Positions 1-9,975 of a stretch of DNA of 64,000 nucleotides are shown here, piece after piece. The position numbers and the translations under genes are program-made. The notes below the pieces were generated by a model. It was given only the letters and a program-made list of their open reading frames with translations. It was not told the DNA's origin and did not search any database. The first letter of the stretch is position 1. Each line of letters starts with the position of its first letter. Source of the stretch: Myxococcales bacterium UBA1203 (GTDB taxonomy: Bacteria; Myxococcota; Myxococcia; Myxococcales; UBA5297). Location: positions 212,818 through 276,817 of the forward strand of contig DBXV01000016.1 in assembly GCA_002309695.1 (NCBI GenBank), read 5' to 3'.

Positions 1-1374
1 CAGATGACCGGCGAGCGCGCGTTCCTCGATTTGGGCGGCAAGGGCGAGGGCATGATCGAGCTGAGCGAGCTCAAGGATAAGGACGGGAACGTGACCCATG
101 CCGTGGGCGACACCGTGGAGGCCTATGTGCTGAAGACGGGCGGCGGCATCGTCCTGACCCGCGCCATCCCCAAGGGCGCGCAGCGCGATTTCATCCTTCA
201 GGCAAAGGAGAGCGGCATTCCCGTGGAGGGCACGGTGACGGCCGTCAACAAGGGCGGCTTCGAGATTGATTTGGGCAGCGGCATGCGGGCTTTCTGCCCC
301 GTTTCGCAGATTGACGACCGCTATGTCGAAGACCCGACGGCCTTTGTCGGCCAGCGGCTCGCCTTCCGCGTTTCCGAGGTCAAAGAGCGGGACATCGTTC
401 TCTCGCGCAGGGCGCTTCTGGCTGAGGAGAAGGCCGCGCGCGCGGCAGCTCTGCGGGACAGCATCGTTCCCGGCGCCTGCATGGACGGCGTGGTCACCAG
501 TGTCCGCGATTTTGGTGCCTTCGTGGATCTGGGCGGCATCGAGGGCCTGGTGCATGTCAGCGAGCTGTCCTTCGGCCGCGTGGCCAGTGCCGCGGATGTC
601 CTGTCCGTTGGTCAGAAGGTTCGGGTCGAGGTGCTGCGCGTTGAGCCGCCCAAGGCGGGCGACAAGGGCAGCGGGCGCATCTCTCTGTCCATGAAGTCCC
701 TGATGGACGATCCGTGGGAGACCGCTGCCGCCGCCATGTCCGAAGGGGACCGCGTGCAGGGCAAGGTTGTGCGCCTCCAGCCCTTCGGCGCTTTCGTGGA
801 GCTCGCCCCCGGCGTGGATGGCCTGATTCACATTTCGGCGCTGGGGGCTGACCGCCGCATCGCTCATCCGAAAGAGGTCGTCTCTGAAGGCGAGACGGTG
901 GACTGCATCATCGAGGACATCGACCGGGAGGCGCGGCGCATCGCGCTGAGGCGCCTGACCGGCGATGAAAATCCGGATGTGTCTCCTGCGGCGGGCGGAG
1001 CTGAGGAAGCTGACAGCGCATCAACCGCTGCTGACGCGGTTTCTCTGGCGGTGGGCGACAGCGTGGACGTGACCGTGGACAAGGTGGAGCCGTTTGGCCT
1101 GTTCGTGACGTTCCAGGGCGGCCGCGGGCTTATTCCCGCCGCGGAGACGGGGACGCCGCGCGGCACTGACCTGCGCAAGGCTTTCCCTGTGGGGACGACC
1201 TTCCGCGCCGAGCTCTTGGAGCGGGATGGCCAGGGACGGCTCCGGCTGTCCAAGACGGCTGCTGAAAAGTCCGAGGAGCGCAGGGAAGTGGAGCGCTATC
1301 TGAAGGCTGAAAACGCCTCTGCCAAAAAGGGCTTCGGCACCTTCGCGGACCTCTTCGGAAAGCTGAAGAAGTAG
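1..1374 (+). CDS. S1 RNA-binding repeat protein, 5' end outside window
   Basis: The open frame runs from the first base, and the first ATG at position 4 falls inside an S1 fold, so the true start lies upstream of the window. At least 456 residues contain about five S1 (OB-fold) repeats: a partial first one, then repeats near residues 70-135, 155-230, 248-316 and 350-418, with typical signatures such as FGAFVDLGGIEGLVHVSEL. S1 repeats bind single-stranded RNA in ribosomal protein S1 and related factors. A complete six-repeat rpsA lies at 48714-50423, so this is a second, more divergent S1 family member, possibly a ribosome-associated or RNA-decay factor. The specific role cannot be read from the sequence. 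Confidence 0.85.
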   Translation, partial: QMTGERAFLDLGGKGEGMIELSELKDKDGNVTHAVGDTVEAYVLKTGGGIVLTRAIPKGAQRDFILQAKESGIPVEGTVTAVNKGGFEIDLGSGMRAFCPVSQIDDRYVEDPTAFVGQRLAFRVSEVKERDIVLSRRALLAEEKAARAAALRDSIVPGACMDGVVTSVRDFGAFVDLGGIEGLVHVSELSFGRVASAADVLSVGQKVRVEVLRVEPPKAGDKGSGRISLSMKSLMDDPWETAAAAMSEGDRVQGKVVRLQPFGAFVELAPGVDGLIHISALGADRRIAHPKEVVSEGETVDCIIEDIDREARRIALRRLTGDENPDVSPAAGGAEEADSASTAADAVSLAVGDSVDVTVDKVEPFGLFVTFQGGRGLIPAAETGTPRGTDLRKAFPVGTTFRAELLERDGQGRLRLSKTAAEKSEERREVERYLKAENASAKKGFGTFADLFGKLKK

Positions 1375-1450
1375 TCTGTCTCAGCCCATTTCCAGGTCTT
1401 CCGGAGTCTTTCGGCGGACTTTTTTCGCGGCGTCCCTCTCAACAAAATGC

Positions 1451-1479
1451 TTGACACAAAAAGCGAAAAAGTTTAGAGG
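1451..1479 (+). promoter_or_regulatory. Promoter of tRNA-Cys
   Basis: A perfect -35 TTGACA (1451-1456) and a -10-like TAGAGG (1474-1479) are separated by 17 bp. A GC-only discriminator (GCCCGCC) follows, just before the tRNA 5' end at 1494. A GC-rich discriminator is typical of stringently controlled stable-RNA promoters. The same arrangement precedes rpsU, rplC and rpsA in this window. Confidence 0.65.
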
Positions 1480-1493
1480 GCCCGCCGTTTTTT

Positions 1494-1564
1494 GGCGCCG
1501 TCGCCAAGTGGTAAGGCAAGGGTCTGCAAAATCCTCACCCCCGGTTCAAATCCGGGCGGCGCCT
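1494..1564 (+). tRNA. tRNA-Cys (anticodon GCA)
   Basis: A complete cloverleaf can be drawn. The acceptor stem is GGCGCCG (1494-1500) with CGGCGCC (1557-1563) and discriminator T1564. The D-arm GCC/GGC is followed by an anticodon stem AGGGT/ATCCT with loop CTGCAAA, anticodon GCA at 1526-1528. The T-arm is CCCGG-TTCAAAT-CCGGG. The 3' CCA is not encoded. Confidence 0.97.
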
Positions 1565-1583
1565 CTGAAAATCGAAGTTTTGG

Positions 1584-1619
1584 AAACCGGCTCTCTGACG
1601 ATGGAGAGCCGGTTTTTTT
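1584..1619 (+). terminator. Rho-independent terminator after tRNA-Cys
   Basis: A perfect 12-bp inverted repeat (1584-1595 with 1604-1615), 8-nt loop and a run of seven T ends the tRNA transcript 20 nt after the mature 3' end. It also lies downstream of the converging Smr gene, and the left arm is preceded by some A residues, so it may work weakly on that strand too. Confidence 0.9.
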
Positions 1620-1669
1620 GTGCCCGAACACCGTCCCGCGTTGTGCAGAGCGGAAGTTCGCTTCGATTC

Positions 1670-2431
1670 CTAGCGCCGCAGCAAAACGTAAACGGCTCCG
1701 GTGCCGCCGTCGCACGGCAGGGCAGTGCAGAAGGCCAGGACCGCGCGGCCGATGGCGCCCTGACAGAGCCAGACCCGCAGGCTCTCCTTCAAAACGGGAA
1801 TGTGGTCTTTGGAATTGAGACCCTTGCCGTGGACGATGAGGACGCAGCGCCTGCCGAGCCGCCTGCTTTCGCTCAGAAAAGCCTCGACTCTGGGCTTGGC
1901 CTCCGCCCTGGACAGTCCGTGCAGATCGACATTGGCCTGCACCGAATAAGCGCCGCTTTTCAGGGCCTTCACCAGCCGCTCGTCCACGCCCGCGGCGCGC
2001 CCTTCGATAAATTCTTCGGTGCAGGACATGTCGAAGGGTCCTTCACCGGCGACGAGCTCATAGAGGTGCGCCAGCGCTTCCGCTTCCTCAGAGACGATTT
2101 TGGCGGGCCTGGGCGGCGGCGGCGGTGCGTGTCCCCGGATGTCCTTTTCCAGCGGCTGGACGCCGGTCATGGCGGCCTCAAACAGCTGCTGATCGGAGAG
2201 ACCTGACTCAAAGCGAAGGGCACCGGCCGAAGCCTGCCGTTTTCTTGCGGCCTCAGCTTCCTCAGCTCGCCTGGCCGCTTCCGCAGCCTGCTTCTGCCGC
2301 TCTTCCTCGGCTTTCATCCGGGCCTTGAGTGAGAGCGCTGCATCTTTCAGCGCCAGATTGAACGGCTGCTCTTTCTGCGGCCTGCGCGCGCTTTCTCCGG
2401 CCGTCTCCTGCCGTTTGGTCTTTCGGCCCAT
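1670..2431 (-). CDS. Smr-domain (MutS2 C-terminal type) protein
   Basis: The 253-residue protein has a highly charged, Ala/Glu/Arg-rich coiled-coil N-terminal half and a C-terminal Smr domain. The domain is marked by VDLHGLSRAEA, then VLIVHGKGLNS and a closing GGTGAVYVLLRR. Smr domains bind nucleic acids and often have endonuclease activity; stand-alone Smr proteins are linked to RNA or branched-DNA processing. The start is ATG 2431, six bases after AGGAG; an in-frame TTG at 2437 abuts the ribosome-binding site and is unlikely. It follows trmO by 18 bp and probably shares its transcript. The exact substrate is unknown. Confidence 0.85.
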   Translation of the reverse strand: MGRKTKRQETAGESARRPQKEQPFNLALKDAALSLKARMKAEEERQKQAAEAARRAEEAEAARKRQASAGALRFESGLSDQQLFEAAMTGVQPLEKDIRGHAPPPPPRPAKIVSEEAEALAHLYELVAGEGPFDMSCTEEFIEGRAAGVDERLVKALKSGAYSVQANVDLHGLSRAEAKPRVEAFLSESRRLGRRCVLIVHGKGLNSKDHIPVLKESLRVWLCQGAIGRAVLAFCTALPCDGGTGAVYVLLRR

Positions 2432-2449
2432 ATTCAACTCCTTTCGCCA

Positions 2450-3256
2450 TCAATCGTCTGACGTTGAAGACGATGAAGCGGTTGACGTGAGTGACGCGGC
2501 GTTTGTCCCGCTCCCGGCAGCGCTCTCTGGCTCCGCCGCTTCAATCACCGTGAGAACGCCGTCCTGAACTTTGAAGCGGATGTCCATTCCCCTGAACGGA
2601 AAGCCGTAGAGCCTGTCGGCGCAATGCTGACACCGGGGACGGGGGTCCAGCGCGAGCACCGCTTTCAGTGCGTCCAGGTCCGCGTCGGTGAAGGCGCTCT
2701 CCTGCCGCAGCTGAACAACGGCGCTTTCTGAAAAATTCACTTCGAGAGCGGGCCAGTCCGTTTGGTCCACGAAGCCGTTGCCCGCGCCCGGACGGCTGTC
2801 CGCGTATTCGAGGTAGGGCTTGATGTCATAGACGGGCGTGCCGTCCATGAGGTCCGCGCCGAGAACGTGGAGAATGAGGGCTTCCCGGTCGATGCGCTCC
2901 AGCTCGACGGCAGAGAGCCCAAGTCCATTGGGACGAAAGGGCGACCTGGTGGCGAACACACCCATGCCGGCGTTCCCGCCCAGGCGCGGCGGACGCACCG
3001 TGGGGCTCCAGTGCTTCTGCGTCTGCTGTGTTTCGCTTTCGGCGGCGCCGCGCCGGGCATTTCCGGAAAAGCCCCAGATCAGCCAGAGGAAGCGGAAGCC
3101 ATCCAGGCCCTTCAGAGCAGCGGGGATGCGGTAGCCGGGCAGAAAATGGAGCTCTCCCCGCAGGTTTTTGACGAGGCCGCTCTGACGCGGAACGCCGAAT
3201 TTGCTCCCGAAAGGCGAGCGAAAGACGGCGATGGGCTCGATGGTGATGGGCTGCAT
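2450..3256 (-). CDS. trmO: tRNA (adenine37-N6)-methyltransferase TrmO (TsaA/YaeB family)
   Basis: TrmO uses SAM to methylate N6-threonylcarbamoyladenosine at position 37 of some ANN-decoding tRNAs. The protein has the family N-terminus (IEPIAVFRSPFGSKFGVPRQ), the SAM-site segment SPFRPNGLGLS and the signature DLMDGTPVYDIKPYLEYADS. It ends in an extra Ser/Thr-rich tail of about 25 residues. The ATG at 3256 places the family N-terminus correctly and follows GGAG by 10 nt. ATGs at 3295 and 3301 are alternatives that would add 13-15 residues and sit directly behind the sigma-factor stop at 3312-3314. It is co-directional with that sigma gene and with the Smr gene. Confidence 0.9.
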   Translation of the reverse strand: MQPITIEPIAVFRSPFGSKFGVPRQSGLVKNLRGELHFLPGYRIPAALKGLDGFRFLWLIWGFSGNARRGAAESETQQTQKHWSPTVRPPRLGGNAGMGVFATRSPFRPNGLGLSAVELERIDREALILHVLGADLMDGTPVYDIKPYLEYADSRPGAGNGFVDQTDWPALEVNFSESAVVQLRQESAFTDADLDALKAVLALDPRPRCQHCADRLYGFPFRGMDIRFKVQDGVLTVIEAAEPESAAGSGTNAASLTSTASSSSTSDD

Positions 3257-3311
3257 GCGTGATGCGCTCCCCGGCGCCGCAGTGCCTCCGTTCATCGGCA
3301 TGACAGAAGCC

Positions 3312-4286
3312 TCACGAATCGCTGCCGGCGTCTTCGCCGCGGGAAGGCTCTTCTTCCGACTCGCGAAAATCTCTGAGTCTGGACGTGCGGGAGGGATGCC
3401 TGAGCCGATGGAGCGCCGCGGCTTCAATCTGGCGGATGCGCTCCCGGGAAACGCCCTTGGTCTGCGCGATGGCTTCCAGCGTTTCTTCCTGAATGAAGCG
3501 CCGCACGAGAATCTCAATTTCCAGAGGTTTCAGCTCGTCGATGAGCGACGAGATGAGCTCGCGGAGTTCCCGCCTGCTGAAGTCGTCATCCGGTCCAGGA
3601 GCACTCGCGTCTTCCAGAGACAGGCAGAGAAAATCCTTCTCCACCTCTTCCTGCTCCGCGTCGCGCATGGCGGGGGGCATCGAGGCTTCCGCACCCTGCG
3701 GATCGAGAATGCTCAGCAGGAGATGGCGGGCGTTTTTGACGTCCTCCAGCGGGCATTCCAGCTTTTGCGCGATTTCCTCCAGCGTCGGTTCCCGCCCGAG
3801 CTCCTGAAGCAAAACGCCGCTGCAGTTGATGAAGCGCCGGACGGTTTCTCGGCGATGGAGGGGCAGCCGGATGGTGCTGTCCATGTCGGCAATGGCCCGC
3901 GTGATACTCTGACGAATCCACCAGGCAGCGTAGGCGCTGAGCTTCGCTCCGCGGCTCGGGTCATAGCGGTCCACCGCTTTTAAGAGGCCGATGACGCCTT
4001 CCTGAAACAGGTCGTTGAAGTGCAGATGGCGGTTCCTTCGACAGAACCTCTTGGCGATGGACACGACCAGACTCAGATGCCCCAGCACGAGCTTCTGGCG
4101 GTTCAGTTCCGACGCATCCATCGGCGGCACGCCCTCCTCATCGGCAGCGAGTGAGAGAAAATCGGGAAGCAGCTTTTCCTCGCCGTCCATCGCCAGATTC
4201 ATCGCTGCCGGCGCCTTTTTGCGCGAATGAGATTCGCCGTTTCCCTCTTTCTGACGGGCATCTCCCTTCTCGTCCCTGCTCTCCAT
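3312..4286 (-). CDS. Sigma-70 family RNA polymerase sigma factor (non-primary)
   Basis: The 324-residue sigma factor lacks region 1.1 and has an approximately 45-residue charged N-terminus. Region 2 is clear: NDLFQEGVIGLLKAVDRYDP, then the -10-binding helix AAWWIRQSITRAI, then region 3 LHRRETVRRF. Region 4 ends with a helix-turn-helix ([21 protein letters not shown]). Its length and motif set fit a group 2/3 (RpoH/RpoS/SigB-like) alternative factor. The sequence alone does not say which. It lies downstream of rpoD but is separated by a terminator (4414-4455) and has its own candidate promoter at 4338-4366. ATG 4286 is preceded by AGGA at 8 nt. Confidence 0.88.
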   Translation of the reverse strand: MESRDEKGDARQKEGNGESHSRKKAPAAMNLAMDGEEKLLPDFLSLAADEEGVPPMDASELNRQKLVLGHLSLVVSIAKRFCRRNRHLHFNDLFQEGVIGLLKAVDRYDPSRGAKLSAYAAWWIRQSITRAIADMDSTIRLPLHRRETVRRFINCSGVLLQELGREPTLEEIAQKLECPLEDVKNARHLLLSILDPQGAEASMPPAMRDAEQEEVEKDFLCLSLEDASAPGPDDDFSRRELRELISSLIDELKPLEIEILVRRFIQEETLEAIAQTKGVSRERIRQIEAAALHRLRHPSRTSRLRDFRESEEEPSRGEDAGSDS

Positions 4287-4337
4287 GTCCGGAGTCCTTT
4301 CTCTTTCCGCAGTGCCGCGAAAAAAATGAAGCCGGCG

Positions 4338-4366
4338 CTTTTAGGTGTGCCGGGGGAGGCAGACAA
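4338..4366 (-). promoter_or_regulatory. Candidate promoter of the secondary sigma factor
   Basis: On the minus strand, TTGTCT (4366-4361), a 17-bp spacer and TAAAAG (4343-4338) are followed by the GC-only string CGCCGGC. The -35 is two bases off consensus, but the geometry matches the rpsA, rpsU and tRNA-Cys promoters. Confidence 0.45.
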
Positions 4367-4413
4367 GGCGCGCGGGCAGGAGGGAAGGGGAGAGTTCGTC
4401 AGAGAGCCGGCAT

Positions 4414-4455
4414 AAAAAAATCCCCGGGCCATCTGTGAGAGACGGCACCGGGGAT
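4414..4455 (-). terminator. Rho-independent terminator of rpoD
   Basis: An 8-bp stem (ATCCCCGG, 4455-4448, with CCGGGGAT, 4427-4420) is followed on the minus strand by a T run. It lies 20 nt after the rpoD stop. Confidence 0.85.
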
Positions 4456-4475
4456 GACGGCAGCAGGCAGTGAGG

Positions 4476-7400
4476 TCAGGACCCGCCGCCGCCGTAAAAG
4501 TCCTTCAGCTTTTTGCTGCGCGACGGGTGACGGAGCTTCCTCAGCGCCTTGGCTTCAATCTGCCGGATGCGCTCGCGCGTGACTTCAAAGTCCTGGCCGA
4601 CTTCTTCCAGCGTGTGGTCGCTCTTTTCGCCGATGCCGAAGCGCATCCTCAGCACCTTCTCCTCGCGCGGGGTCAGCGTCGCCAGCACCTTGCGGGTCTG
4701 TTCCGCCAAATTCATGTTGATGACCGCATCCGCGGGGCTGACCACGGCCTTGTCCTCGATGAAATCTCCAAGATGGCTGTCTTCTTCCTCGCCGATGGGC
4801 GTCTCCAGCGACACCGGCTCCTTGGAAATTTTGAGGACCTTCCGGACCTTATCGATGGGCATTTCCATCTTGGCCGCGATTTCTTCCGGCGTCGGCTCGC
4901 GCCCGTATTCCTGAAGCAGGAGCCTGTTGGTCCGAATGATTTTGTTGATGGTCTCAATCATGTGGACGGGGATGCGGATGGTGCGTGCCTGATCGGCAAT
5001 GGCCCGGGTGATGGCCTGGCGAATCCACCACGTCGCATACGTGCTGAACTTGTAGCCACGCTCCCATTCAAATTTGTCCACGGCCTTCATCAGGCCGATG
5101 TTCCCTTCCTGAATCAGGTCGAGGAACTGGAGACCGCGCCGCGTATATTTTTTCGCGATGGAGACCACGAGCCTCAGGTTGGCGTTCACCAGCTCGGACT
5201 TTGCCCACTCAGTGTGGCGCTCGCCCTCGAGAATCTCCTCGTAGCTTTTCTGCAGCTGGTCTCTCCGCAGGCCTGTTTCCGACTGGACGCGCTTGATGGT
5301 CTTGTCCGCGCTGCGCACCTCGCGTTCGATGTCCTGAAACTGGTTCAGCGTGATGCCGTGCTTGTTGCAGAAGGCCTGGATGCGCTGCTCGTTCTGGCCC
5401 AGTTCGCGAAGCGTCCGTTTGTAGTCGTAGAGGTTCATGTTCAGCAGGGACAGGCAGGCTTTCCGCATCTTTTCCGCCTTATCCAGGCTTTCGATCTGCT
5501 GCTTGAGCACCTGGCCGACGTGCTCAATCTGGCGCGGCGAGATGCGCATCTTCTCCAGGAGGTCCATCATCTCCTCTTTGACCTCGGAGAGACGCTGCTG
5601 GTCCTTCTCTTTGAGCTTCCCGCTCGGGCTCTTGGCGACAATCTGCCGGCAGACGGCGTCGCGCTCCCTGAACTGGGCGAGAATCTCCAGAATTTTCTCC
5701 GCCCTCGCGCTCTCGTTCTCATTGGAGATGGACATCATGGCGTCATCGGAGGGCGTCTGCTCATCGGGCGCGTCCTTAATGATGTCGCGCAGGCGCACGG
5801 TCCCCTGCTTGAGCCCTTCTTCGAGAGCGAGAATTTCGCGGATGGCCACAGGTGAACCCAGAAGCGCCTTGAGAATTTCGCGCTCGCCCTCCTCGATTTT
5901 CTTGGCGATGGCGACCTCACCGTCGCGGTCCAGAAGCGGAATGCTTCCCATCTTCCGCAGATAGACGCGCACCGGGTCCGAAGACGTGACGCGGGGCTCG
6001 TAGTCCTCATCCTCCTTGTCCTCTTCGTCGGACTTGGGCTCCTCGATGACAGTGGGCTGCTGCTGGTCCTTCTTGTTGGCATCGATGACCTTGATGTTCT
6101 CCTCACTGAGGATCGTCAGGACCTCTTCGATGCGCTCGGTCTCCACGATGTCCTGCGGCAGGCCGTCGTTGATTTCCTCGTAGGTGAGAAATCCCTTCTG
6201 ACTGCCAATGGCGATGAGGACCTTGACCTCTTTGCGGTTGCGAAGCTCCGAACCGCCCTCGTCCATGTCCCCATCTTCGCCGGACATGTCCTCCGGGTCG
6301 CTTTCCTCTTCGCCCAGGTCGCCGAAGGAATTTTCTTCGGCATTGCCGAATTCGTCGTCGGCGTCGGTGTGATGGCGCTTGGTGACGTCAGCTTCAAACT
6401 CGGTGCCTTCCAGACCGTCGCCGCCGTCAACGTCGTCGTCCATCGGCGGGATGTCCTCCATGCCCGTCACATCGATGGAGTCGCCGCTGCCGCCCTTCTC
6501 AGCCTCGTTCGCTTCGTTTTCGATTTTGTCGAGTTCGGCTGCGCTGGCGTCATCAGGCTCGAGGTCCTCTTCGTCCTCGTCGTCGAACTCATCTGTTTCG
6601 TCGAATTCATCCCGCTCTTCGTCGTCCTCATCGAAGTCCTCGACGGTCGGCAGAGCTTTTGGGGACTTTTTGTTTTCAGCGGCCGTCGTGACGGTCTTGC
6701 CCTTGCCGGACGCCGATTTTCCTGCCGCGGGGGCACTTTTTGCCGAAGACGTGGCTGCTGCTGCTTTGTCTGTCTTTGAGGACTTGACGTTTTTGACGGC
6801 CTTGGCGGCTTTGACATTTTTGGAAGTCTTTGCCGCTTCGGCGCTTTTCTTCGTTTCAGCCTTTTTGGACGCCTTTGCCGCCGCTGCTTTCGCGGCCGCG
6901 GGCTTCTTCTCAGGCTTGGACTTGGAGGCAGCCTTGGCCTCCTGATTCTTCTTTGAAGCTGCTGCCTTTGCCGCTGCTGCCTTTGTCTTTGCGGTGCCCT
7001 TGACGGCCGGCGCGACTTTGCCTGCCGCAGCCGCCCCGGAAGCCTTCACCGCCTTTTTCTGGGATGAGGCCTTGTCCTTTGCCGCTTTGTCCTTTTTGAC
7101 CGCGGGCACGCTCTTCAGAGACGCCGCGCTCTTTTTCTTCTCGTCCTTTTTCGTTTTTGCCGCGGCCTCATTGGCTGATTTGCCTGTTTTGGCGGCCGTT
7201 TTTGTCTTGGCCGCGGCGGGCTTGGCTTCGGCCTTTGATGACTTGATGGCCTTGGACGGCTTCGTGGACTTGGATGACTTTTCCGCAGCCTTGGGCGTGG
7301 CAGATTTTGAAGTTTTCACGCTTTTGGCGGCCTTTGCCTTCTCTGCCGCGTTTTTTGCCGCGGCCTTCTTTGCATTCCCCGAATCCGCGTTTTTGCCGGC

Positions 7401-8054
7401 CGCTTTAGAGGCCGCCTTCTTGGCATCAGCGGGCTTGGACGCCTTCTCCTTGCCCTTGCGAGCTGCGCTGGCGGCAGGCGCCTTCTTCGGTGCCGCTTTC
7501 ACATCTTTGGCAGGAGCCGCTTTGGCAGTTTTGGCGCCCTTGGACGCGGCGGGGACAGCGGCTTTTTTGGCCGCCGCAGAATTCTTCGCCGCAGCGCTTT
7601 TCACAGCACCGGAAGCAGACTTGGCCTTTTGGGCCTGTTCCGCCTTGGGAGCGGCTTTGGCCGCTGACGTCCTGCCTGCCGGTGTTTTGGCCGTCTGAGC
7701 CTTCACAGCCGGTGCCTTGGATGCAGCCGCGCTTTTTCCAGCTTTGGCGGCGGACGCCTTGGATCCCGGCTTGCGGACATCAGCGGCAGCCGAAGTCTTG
7801 GCGGCTTTCGCCGGAAGCTGCTCGCGCGCACCGGATTTTTTCTTCGCGTCAGCAGCTTTGGCGGCCGCTTTCGGAGGAGCTTTCTCCGCCGCCTTTTTCA
7901 CTGCAGTCCGACCGCCGGAACTTTTGGCTGTGGTCTTGGCAGAACTTTGGGCGGGGCTTTTGGTCGAGGAACGGGGGGCCTTCGTCTTTTCGTCAATGGA
8001 AGCGCTGGTTGTTTTGCGTGCTTTGTCGTTTTTTTTGTCACTCTGCTTGGCCAT
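4476..8054 (-). CDS. rpoD: Primary sigma factor RpoD with giant histone-H1-like N-terminal extension
   Basis: The 1192-residue protein is nearly twice the length of a normal proteobacterial sigma-70 (about 610-700). Residues 1 to about 470 are almost entirely Lys, Ala, Ser and Thr with [13 protein letters not shown] motifs, as in histone H1 C-tails. Residues of about 475-600 are very acidic (Asp/Glu). From about 604 comes a canonical sigma: region 1.1, region 1.2 ([16 protein letters not shown]), the long non-conserved insert, region 2 ([34 protein letters not shown]), region 3, and region 4 ([20 protein letters not shown]). ATG 8054 follows AAGGAG by 7 nt; upstream in-frame starts lack a site. 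It is the last gene of the rpsU-yqeY-dnaG-rpoD operon. Promoter recognition should be normal; the role of the tail is unknown. Confidence 0.95.
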   Translation of the reverse strand: MAKQSDKKNDKARKTTSASIDEKTKAPRSSTKSPAQSSAKTTAKSSGGRTAVKKAAEKAPPKAAAKAADAKKKSGAREQLPAKAAKTSAAADVRKPGSKASAAKAGKSAAASKAPAVKAQTAKTPAGRTSAAKAAPKAEQAQKAKSASGAVKSAAAKNSAAAKKAAVPAASKGAKTAKAAPAKDVKAAPKKAPAASAARKGKEKASKPADAKKAASKAAGKNADSGNAKKAAAKNAAEKAKAAKSVKTSKSATPKAAEKSSKSTKPSKAIKSSKAEAKPAAAKTKTAAKTGKSANEAAAKTKKDEKKKSAASLKSVPAVKKDKAAKDKASSQKKAVKASGAAAAGKVAPAVKGTAKTKAAAAKAAASKKNQEAKAASKSKPEKKPAAAKAAAAKASKKAETKKSAEAAKTSKNVKAAKAVKNVKSSKTDKAAAATSSAKSAPAAGKSASGKGKTVTTAAENKKSPKALPTVEDFDEDDEERDEFDETDEFDDEDEEDLEPDDASAAELDKIENEANEAEKGGSGDSIDVTGMEDIPPMDDDVDGGDGLEGTEFEADVTKRHHTDADDEFGNAEENSFGDLGEEESDPEDMSGEDGDMDEGGSELRNRKEVKVLIAIGSQKGFLTYEEINDGLPQDIVETERIEEVLTILSEENIKVIDANKKDQQQPTVIEEPKSDEEDKEDEDYEPRVTSSDPVRVYLRKMGSIPLLDRDGEVAIAKKIEEGEREILKALLGSPVAIREILALEEGLKQGTVRLRDIIKDAPDEQTPSDDAMMSISNENESARAEKILEILAQFRERDAVCRQIVAKSPSGKLKEKDQQRLSEVKEEMMDLLEKMRISPRQIEHVGQVLKQQIESLDKAEKMRKACLSLLNMNLYDYKRTLRELGQNEQRIQAFCNKHGITLNQFQDIEREVRSADKTIKRVQSETGLRRDQLQKSYEEILEGERHTEWAKSELVNANLRLVVSIAKKYTRRGLQFLDLIQEGNIGLMKAVDKFEWERGYKFSTYATWWIRQAITRAIADQARTIRIPVHMIETINKIIRTNRLLLQEYGREPTPEEIAAKMEMPIDKVRKVLKISKEPVSLETPIGEEEDSHLGDFIEDKAVVSPADAVINMNLAEQTRKVLATLTPREEKVLRMRFGIGEKSDHTLEEVGQDFEVTRERIRQIEAKALRKLRHPSRSKKLKDFYGGGGS

Positions 8055-8116
8055 CAAATGACTCCTTCGCTGAGATGGTGGCGCCCCATACATAAGAAGG
8101 GGGGGAAGGGAAGTTT

Positions 8117-9904
8117 TCAGGACTTCTTCGCCTGGAGCTTCAGTCGCAGTTCATTGAGCCGCCGGTGCTCATCCTGAAGTTCCTCGATGTCCTCATCGGC
8201 GGCATTGGCATCGATGCTTTGGAGCAGGCGGGCCTTGGTGTCTGACAGCAGGGCCTCGACGCGCTGGAGGCGAATTCTGCGCGACGTGTCCCGCAGCGCT
8301 TTCAGCCGGTCATCGAGACCGGGAAGCGTCGTCCTGATTTCATCGATGCGCCTGGAGACCGATTGCCGCGTGGCTTCATCGAGACCGGCGAGCGCTTCTT
8401 CCGAAGGCGCGCCGCCCTGAACCAGCAGCCTGAGCGCAATGTTTTCGACCTCTTCGATAGCCTGCGCCTCCGGCTCTTTGGCCAGAGACGGCTCTGCCAG
8501 AATGAGGGCGGCAAAAAGTTCTTCCTGAGGGTTCAGGCGCTGCCCCGGCTGCGCTCTGCCGTTCTGCGTACCGAAGTTCTCTCTGTGCTCGGCCGCTGGC
8601 CGCAGCTTCGAAGGCGATTCCCTGAGATAGGCCCTCAGCTCAAGTTCCGGCACACCGAGATGCGCGGCGATTTCACCAATGAAGAGCGTCTTGGCCATGC
8701 CGGGGGGAATCTCGTCCAGCGTCCTGCGGAGGCGCCCGATAGCGCTGACTTTCTCTTCGAGAGATTTGTTCGCGGCATCCGGAATCACTGTTGACAAAAG
8801 CCAGCGGGACAGGAGCGGCGCATCGCTGATGAACTGCGCCAGCGCTTCGGGGCCCGCTTTCAGCGCAAATTCATCCGGGTCCACGCCATCCGGGAGCGCG
8901 GCCACGCGAATGGTTTTTCCCGAGGCGAGCAGTGCGCCCGAGAGGCGCTCCACAGCTCTGAAACCGGCGGCATCTCCATCCAGCAGCATGCACAGCGTTT
9001 CCGCCCCCGCGCGGCCAAGAACCGCGATGTGTCCCTGCGTCAGAGCGGTCGAGCACAGCGCGACCGCGTTGCGGACGCCGGCGCAGCTCAGGCCGATGGC
9101 ATCGAAATATCCCTCGACGATGACGGCCGTTTTGCTTCGCCGGATTTCATCTCTGGCCGCGTCCATGCCGTAGAGCGTCTCGGATTTCCGATAGAGGGGC
9201 GATTCCCGGGAATTCAGATACTTCGGACCGGCGCCGCGCTCATCAGCGGAAGCCATCCTGCGGCCGCCAAAGGCAATCGTCCGTCCCTCAGGCGAGCGAA
9301 TGGGGATGATGAGCCGGTTTCTGAAGGTGTCGTAGTGGCCGGCGCCGCTGCTCCTCTGCGTGACCAGCCCCGCCTGAACGGCCAGCTGAAGCGCGCCGTT
9401 TTTCTGGAAGAAGTCCGTCAGCTCGCTCCAGCTGTCCGGCGCGTAGCCAAGTCCGAATTTGCGTGCGGCCTCTTCGCTGACACCGCGCGCCTTCAGATGT
9501 TCACGTCCGGCCTCGGCCCTGGGATCGTTCCAGAGGCAGTTCTCAAAAATCCGCTGAGCGCTGGAGGTCACTTCCAGAAGGCGCCTGCGCAGCTCGGCAG
9601 CGGGGTCATGCCGCTCCTCCAGGCTGACGCCCGCTTCTGCCGCCAGCTGGCGCACAGCCTCGACGAAAGAGATGCCCTGAATTTTCTGAACGAAGGTGAT
9701 GGCGTCACCCGCCGCGTCGCAGCCGAAACATTTGAAAAAGCGCCTCTGGGGATTGACGTTGAAGGAACCGGTCTTCTCGGCGTGGAAGGGACAGAGCCCG
9801 ACAAAGCTGCCGCCGCTGCGGCGCAGTTTCACGTGGCGCGAGATCAGGGCCACGAGGTCTGTGCGCTCCAAAACCTCTGCGATTTTGTCCGGGGAAATCT
9901 GCAT
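8117..9904 (-). CDS. dnaG: DNA primase DnaG
   Basis: DnaG makes the RNA primers at the replication fork. The 595-residue protein is of usual length. It has the N-terminal zinc-binding domain (CPFH near residue 38 and CFGC near 60), the primase core with the [14 protein letters not shown] segment, and a TOPRIM domain ([19 protein letters not shown]). The C-terminal helicase-binding region is helical. ATG 9904 has GGAG 9 nt upstream. The gene lies 62 bp before rpoD and 71 bp after yqeY in the classical macromolecular-synthesis operon. Confidence 0.97.
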   Translation of the reverse strand: MQISPDKIAEVLERTDLVALISRHVKLRRSGGSFVGLCPFHAEKTGSFNVNPQRRFFKCFGCDAAGDAITFVQKIQGISFVEAVRQLAAEAGVSLEERHDPAAELRRRLLEVTSSAQRIFENCLWNDPRAEAGREHLKARGVSEEAARKFGLGYAPDSWSELTDFFQKNGALQLAVQAGLVTQRSSGAGHYDTFRNRLIIPIRSPEGRTIAFGGRRMASADERGAGPKYLNSRESPLYRKSETLYGMDAARDEIRRSKTAVIVEGYFDAIGLSCAGVRNAVALCSTALTQGHIAVLGRAGAETLCMLLDGDAAGFRAVERLSGALLASGKTIRVAALPDGVDPDEFALKAGPEALAQFISDAPLLSRWLLSTVIPDAANKSLEEKVSAIGRLRRTLDEIPPGMAKTLFIGEIAAHLGVPELELRAYLRESPSKLRPAAEHRENFGTQNGRAQPGQRLNPQEELFAALILAEPSLAKEPEAQAIEEVENIALRLLVQGGAPSEEALAGLDEATRQSVSRRIDEIRTTLPGLDDRLKALRDTSRRIRLQRVEALLSDTKARLLQSIDANAADEDIEELQDEHRRLNELRLKLQAKKS

Positions 9905-9975
9905 GGCTCTGGTCTCCGGTGAGCGGGCCGGTTTTCAGGACGGAACAGCGTTCCAGTTTCGGGAAGCGGGCGCGT

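Noticed and set aside
4470..5855. Plus-strand open frame of 461 codons
   Set aside because: It lies antisense to the conserved part of rpoD.
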